Assembly: GCA_002179805.1 (NCBI GenBank)
Contig: NAVB01000369.1
Coordinates: forward strand, 1 to 41,922
Length of the DNA: 41,922 nucleotides
Reading direction: 5' to 3'
Source of the DNA: Acanthamoeba lenticulata
Lineage: Eukaryota; Discosea; Longamoebia; Acanthamoebidae
Under the pieces are notes generated by a model. The model made no database searches. It worked only from the letters and a program-made list of their open reading frames with translations, and was not told where the DNA came from. Positions 36,840-41,922 of this stretch are shown here, piece by piece. Positions within the stretch are counted from its first letter, which is position 1. Each line of letters begins with the position of its first letter. Position numbers and translations under genes: made by a program.

Positions 36840-37334
36840 TCTCCGGACAACCTCGTCATGTTGTTCACGCAACAACCCCTGTTCGGGCTCGGAAAAACCG
36901 CCACCAAAACCGTGTGGAAGGCCTAAAGTGGCCCTTTTGCTCCTTTGTGCCGAGTGGCTGTGATCCGGGGATTGGAGGCCTCTTGGTCCCGCGGGGCTCT
37001 CCCTGCAACACCGTGACGCTGGGCGAGAAGTAGAAACCCTTCCCCCTCTTAGAGCACCTGAGCGAAAGGAAAGCCACAAGCGAGCGGTTTCCGCGGTGGG
37101 GGCGGACCAAGATGGAAGCGCAAGTTTGGGGATGCGACAAGTCTAAACCGCCCCGAAAAGAACGAAAAAAGCTTGCCCTCACGCCAGATTTGGTCTCCGC
37201 TGCGCTGCCTGAGGAAGAACTCGACCAAAATCTTTCGGTTCAGCTCCTTTCTTCCCTCTTTTTTCGTTGCATCTTGCAATCCAGCAGATCCTTTACAGAT
37301 CCCGATTTAAGTCCCCATTTTTCATTTCATTACA
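36840..37334. other. Intergenic region
   Basis: This 495-base gap lies between the nucleotidase and the second histidine kinase, both on the plus strand. Short overlapping frames are present on both strands but none has a motif. It probably contains the 3' flank of one gene and the promoter of the next. Confidence 0.5.
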
Positions 37335-39778
37335 ATGTGGGCTGTGCCCCATCGTTCGCAAATCATCGTCGCTACTTTCAGAACGCGTCAAGCGTCGCTG
37401 CACGCGACTTTTATTTTTAATCTCCCGCGAACGACACGAGGCGGCACAAGGCTCACGTGCGAACCCGCCCCGTGTTGTGTGGTGTGCGCGCAGCGCGTCG
37501 ATGCGGTGTTGGCGACGGTCGAACAACCGCTCCACCGGCGGCGTGACCGCAAGAGCTTTGATCAGGTCGTGGCTCGACTGGCCCAGCCGCAGCTATTGCA
37601 CCACAACAACAAGCAGCTGCGCGGGCGCGCGCTGGACTGCCTCGAGCAGATCGTCCGCATCTGTCAGCTCGAGAACGACGCCAAGGCGGCCGCCGCGGCC
37701 ACCGCCGCCACCATCCTCGACGAGAAGAAGGACGAAAAGGTGGAGCAGGATAACGACGTAGACAAGAATGTCAAGCCCGTTGAAGACGATGAAGATGATG
37801 ATGGAGATGACGACGACAATGATGACGAGGGCGAGACGTATGGACGCGCCGAGGATGGAAGCGGAGGCGGCAATGGTGGAGGTGAGGATGACGAAGAGGC
37901 CGACGACGAAGGTGATGGCCCTGCGGGCACCAGTGGCGAGCCGCTGAGCGACGAGGTCGAGCGGCTGGGCATCTGGTGCACCGCGCCCGGCGAGATGCCG
38001 CGCCTCATCAAGTGCGCGCCCTCCTCCTCCCGTCTCCACCCTGGCCTCATTTTCTTTTCTCACGTGTTGATGCAATCGGTCGCATAGGGAGAAGGACTGG
38101 GCCAGCACGCCGCTGGGCCCGATCACGCAGTGGCCAAACACCCTCAAGATCGCCCTCGCCATCTGCCTCTTCACCCGTTTCCCCTTTGTACGCTCGCACA
38201 TTCTCAAGGCTCCTCTTGTGTCGACAACAAAGAATGCCAGGCACTGACTGATGTTCTGCTGTTCGATGGACAGGTGATCTTCTGGGGCCGAGACTACCGC
38301 ATGTTGTACAATGACGCCTACAGGCTGATCATGGGCAACAAGCACCCGCGCTACTTTGGCGAGCCCTACGCCGAGTGCTGGCCGACCATGTGGGCCGAGC
38401 AGAACCTGGACGAGGTGGTCAAGTCGTCCCGGGCCAACTGGTTCGAGGACCAATTCTCGCCGATCGACCGCCACGGCTACATCGAGGAGGTCTACTTCAC
38501 GTCGTCCTACAGCCCGCTCTTCATGGACGACGGCTCCGTGGGCGGCCTCTTCACCATTGTCTCCGAGACCACGAACCGCGTCATCGGCGAGCGCCAGCTC
38601 CGGGCCATCCGCGACTTGGCCGCGTCGGGCGCCGGCGCCAGCACGGCTCGGGACGCCGTTCGCATCGCCGCCGAGGTGATCGCCACCACCGGCAAGTACG
38701 TGACGCGCTCTTCCTTGGCCATAGTCCTGCCTGGTCTTGGTCCTGACCCACGCGCGGGCGGGCTGGGACAGGTGGGACATCTCGTTCGCCAATATCTACC
38801 TGCTGGACGAGCGCGCCCGGCGGGCGATCTTGGCTGAGACCGTGGGCCTCGAGAAGGGCTCGCTCCTGTGCCCGCAGATGGTCACCCTCTTTCGCATGAA
38901 GCAATCGTATGCCTCATTGTCGTTGTCGTCATCATCTTTGCTCGCCTCCTCGCTCACGCTGGCGTTGCGCCGCTCTGCAGGGACAGCGAGGACAGCCGGA
39001 GCGAGGACGATCGCGAGGAGGAACAAGGCGGCTTCTGGATCTCGTTCTTCAACGAGGTCGTGCAGAAGAAGTCGTCTCAGTTCCTCGACCTCGTCCAGTT
39101 TGGCAGCGAAGTCCCGCCCTGCAGCGCCTGGAACGAGAGCCCGAGGTCGTGCGTGATTCTGCCGATGATGTCTCGAACGGACGCCGAGAAGGTGGTGGGC
39201 ATCCTCGTGGCCGGTGTCAACCCTCGCCACGAGCTCGACGACAATTACAAGTTCGTGGCCTCACAACATGCCAGGAATGTGTGGAATGCTGATTGTTTTA
39301 TTTGCAGGATTTTCTTCAACCTGTTCTCGGGGCATGTGGCATCGATCATCACGACGGCGACGGCCCGTGAGGAAGAGCGCAAGCGGGCCGAGGCGCTGGC
39401 CGAGCTTGATCGGGCCAAGACGATCTTCTTCTCCAACATCTCGCACGAGTTCCGCACGCCGCTCACCCTCATGCTGGGCCCACTCGAGGACCTCCTCGAC
39501 CAGGCCGAGCTGCAGTCGGAGAAGGAACAGCTGACGCTGATCCACCGAAACGTCTTGCGTCTGTACAAGCTGGTCAACTCGCTGCTCGACTTCTCGCGCC
39601 TCGAGGCCGGCCGCGCCCGCGCGGTCTACGAGCCCGTGGACCTGAGCACCTTCACACAGGACCTGGCCTCCATCTTCCGCTCGGCCACCGAACGCGCCGG
39701 ACTCGAGCTCCGCGTCGAGTGCCAGGAGCTCGAGCAGCCGGTCTACGTAGACAAGGACATGTGGGAAAAGATCGTACT

Positions 39779-39809
<31 letters not shown>

Positions 39810-41922
39810 ATGCACGGCCATATCCGCATTGCCCTCGGTCCGGTGGCCGAGGGCCAGGTGGAGCTGGTGGTGGAGGACACGGGGATCGGAATCCCGACAG
39901 AGGAGCTGCCCATGCTGGGCAAGCGGTTCCATCGGGTGCAGACGCCCGGCGGGCGGTCGCACGAGGGGACAGGGATCGGGCTGGCGATGGTGTTTGAGCT
40001 GGTGCGGCTGCACGGAGGCACGGTCTCGGTCGAGAGCCAGCTCGGCCACGGTACCTAAATCCACCCATCATGCATCATCCATCGTAGCCACGCCTATGGG
40101 GCTAGAGTGATCTCATGTGCTCGTATCGTTCAGGCGCAACGTTCCGGGTTCGAATCCCGTTCGGGATGGAGCACTTGCCCTCGAGTCAGATCAAGCGCAT
40201 CGTGCGGACGATCCCGCCCTCGTTCGCGGCTGGCGCCGGCGGACCTCCAGCGACCACCGCAATGGTGGCGCCGACGAGGCAGCCCCCGCCCGCGGGCGCC
40301 GTTTCGTTCACGCCAGTGGGCACGCCCGGAACGGACCTCACGCTGCCCGAAGACCCTTCACACTCGTTTGCTGACGCGCGGCACTACTCCAAGACGGCCT
40401 CGTGGTGGCTGCCGTCGTTGCCCATTGCAAGCTCGTCCTCGTCGGGCGTCTCGCAGCACTCGGCCTCATCGGCCTCGGGCTCGTCCACTATGTCGGCAGC
40501 GTCCTCGGCCTCGTCGTCTTCATCGTCCTCGCCCGTCCGGTCCTACACGACGTCGCCGACGACAGGCTCACCGGAGATGCCCTCGTCGCCCCGCTCGCGC
40601 ACCTCGTCCTCCTTTGCCGTCCTTTCGTCCTCCTCGGACCGGCAGTCCAAGCGGCGCCACAAGAAGCGGGCCAAGGACAACAAGGCGCGGATCCTGCTGG
40701 CCGACGACAATTTCGACATGCGCGAGTACGTGGCGCGCCTTCTCAGCTCCAAGTACGAGGTCATCAGCGTTTCCAACGGTATGTGCCGGGCCTTTCGTCA
40801 GCAATTGCATTCTTGGCATTCTTCAAAGTGCTAACGTCACCGTGGTGCAGGTTTGGAGGCGTTGAGCATGCTGCGATCGAGCCCCAAGCTGGTGGACCTG
40901 GTGCTGACGGACGTGATGATGCCGTTCCTCGACGGGTTCGGCCTGCTCAAGGAGATCCGCGCACGCGAGGAGACGCGCACGCTGCCCGTCATCATGCTCT
41001 CGGCGCGCGCCGGCGAGGAGGCCAGCACAGAGGGCCTGGCCGAGGGAGCGGACGACTATCTGATCAAGCCCTTCACAGCGCGCGAGCTCCTCTCCCGCGT
41101 GGCTTCGCACCTCAAGATGGCCCGCATGCGCATGGAGGCCGCCAACACGGAACATGCCCTCCGCATGGAGGTCCACGACGTGCGCGAAAGGCTGGAGCGC
41201 ATCCTGGCCTCCATTCAGGACGCCGTCGTCTCGCTCGACTCGCGCCTCCGCTACGTTTTTGTCAACTCCAACGCCGCCGTCCTGCTCGGCGCCAAGAAAG
41301 AGGGTATGCTTTTTATTTCTATTTCTTTTTTTATTATGTATTTATGTATTTATTTTCTTATCTCGGCGTGTCTATGTAGACATGATTGGCCACAACGTGT
41401 GGCGATTTATGGTCGACACCGAGGACCGACTCGTGCGACGCAACCTCGAGCGTGCCGTGAAGGAGCGCGTCGACCTCGTGTTCGAGTACTACTACGCGGC
41501 CCGCGATCGCTGGTACGAGAGCCGCATCTACCCGGGCTCCGATGGCGGAGCCACGATCTACACGATCGACGTGACGGCACGCAAGAAGTCCGAGCAGCGG
41601 CTGTCGCTGCTGGCCCAGGTCGGACGCTTGATGGCGGTGAGCGTCGACAGCCACCTGCCCACCCTGCTGGCCGAAGCGCAGAACATCATCGCCGGCTCGC
41701 TGGTCGCTGACTGGAGCGTGCTGGACCTCGTCGGGCCCAGCGGGGCCCTCCAGCGCATCGCCACGCCCCACGCCCCGGTCCACCTGTGGACGCTCCACAA
41801 GATCTCGCCCAGCGGCAGCAGCGAAGCTGAGAGCAAAGGTGGCGACAGCGGGGAGGGGACCGTCGTCGTGGCGCCGCGCAAGAACTTCGTCCGCGAGGTC
41901 GAGCTGTGCAATGGCGAGGTCG
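37335..41922 (+). CDS. Soluble multidomain hybrid histidine kinase (PAS-GAF-HisKA-HATPase-REC-PAS-GAF...), runs off the right edge
   Basis: Nine exons are visible: 37335-38011, 38088-38187, 38274-38695, 38772-38906, 38981-39250, 39308-40050, 40134-40778, 40851-41303 and 41380-41922. With this start, an acidic region is followed by a PAS-like domain of bacterial sensor type (DWASTPLGPITQWP, VIFWGRDYRMLYNDAYR). Next come a GAF-like domain, HisKA with His581 in SHEFRTP, and HATPase (NLLSNALKF, EDTGIGIP, EGTGIGLAM). A Ser-rich linker, a receiver with DD and Asp1018 (LTDVMMPFLDG, then LIKPF), a second PAS and the start of a second GAF complete the visible part. No membrane span is seen, so it is probably cytosolic. 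A second kinase core may follow outside. The 5' end is uncertain because a good acceptor precedes 37497. Confidence 0.9.

Noticed and set aside
37593..38792. 399-codon minus-strand frame over the second histidine kinase
   Set aside because: It is a shadow of exons whose plus-strand frames carry clear PAS motifs.
40141..40170. tRNA gene suggested by a GGTTCGAATCC B-box/T-loop match
   Set aside because: No A box, anticodon arm or matching acceptor stem lies at the right distance. The bases encode the conserved end of the kinase ATPase domain (ATFRVRIPFG) in frame.

Overview
The window reads as nuclear DNA of a GC-rich, gene-dense protist, most likely a free-living amoebozoan of the Acanthamoeba type. 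This is inferred from short GT-AG introns (about 57-140 nt, up to 21 exons per gene), short intergenic gaps, hybrid two-component histidine kinases next to typical eukaryotic genes, and strongly C/G-ending codons. I see no rRNA, no convincing tRNA, no CRISPR array and no mobile element. Exon boundaries were worked out by hand from reading frame, splice dinucleotides and family motifs. No transcript was available.

Layout. 1-135 (-): 5' end of an F-box protein. 362-1704 (-): secreted papain-family protease. 2550-5866 (-): six-span membrane hybrid histidine kinase. 6975-9373 (-): an NMN-adenylyltransferase domain and a TKL-like protein kinase domain that splice into one 717-residue frame. 9425-10120 (-): MJ1316/DUF504 RNA-end domain protein. 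10652-14252 (+): coiled-coil protein with two possible C-termini. 14808-15440 (-): unknown protein, with a decayed FKBP-like fragment upstream. 16099-17307 (-): membrane U-box protein with a Gly/Asp/Tyr tail. 17506-18240 (+): YbjN-like protein. 18550-23098 (+): class III PI 3-kinase (Vps34), 21 exons. 23409-24338 (+): NmrA-like redox sensor. 24442-25810 (+): ABHD11-like mitochondrial hydrolase. 25936-26640 (-): secreted Cys-rich protein of unknown function. 27598-28110 (+): NHL-repeat pseudogene. 28368-30937 (+): TRIM-NHL protein with an apparent one-base break. 31037-32441 (-): inhibitory-type serpin, also with an apparent one-base break. 32550-35295 (-): SMYD4-like TPR/MYND/SET protein. 35506-36839 (+): HAL2-type 3',5'-bisphosphate nucleotidase. 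37335-41922 (+): a second hybrid histidine kinase that runs off the window.

There is no operon-like organisation. Themes are phosphorelay signalling (two histidine kinases), ubiquitin or F-box adaptors (F-box, U-box, TRIM), protease versus protease inhibitor (C1A enzyme, serpin), and NAD(P)-linked chemistry (NMNAT-kinase, NmrA). The most unusual locus is the NMNAT-kinase fusion. The most actionable quality issues are the two single-base frame breaks 3 kb apart.
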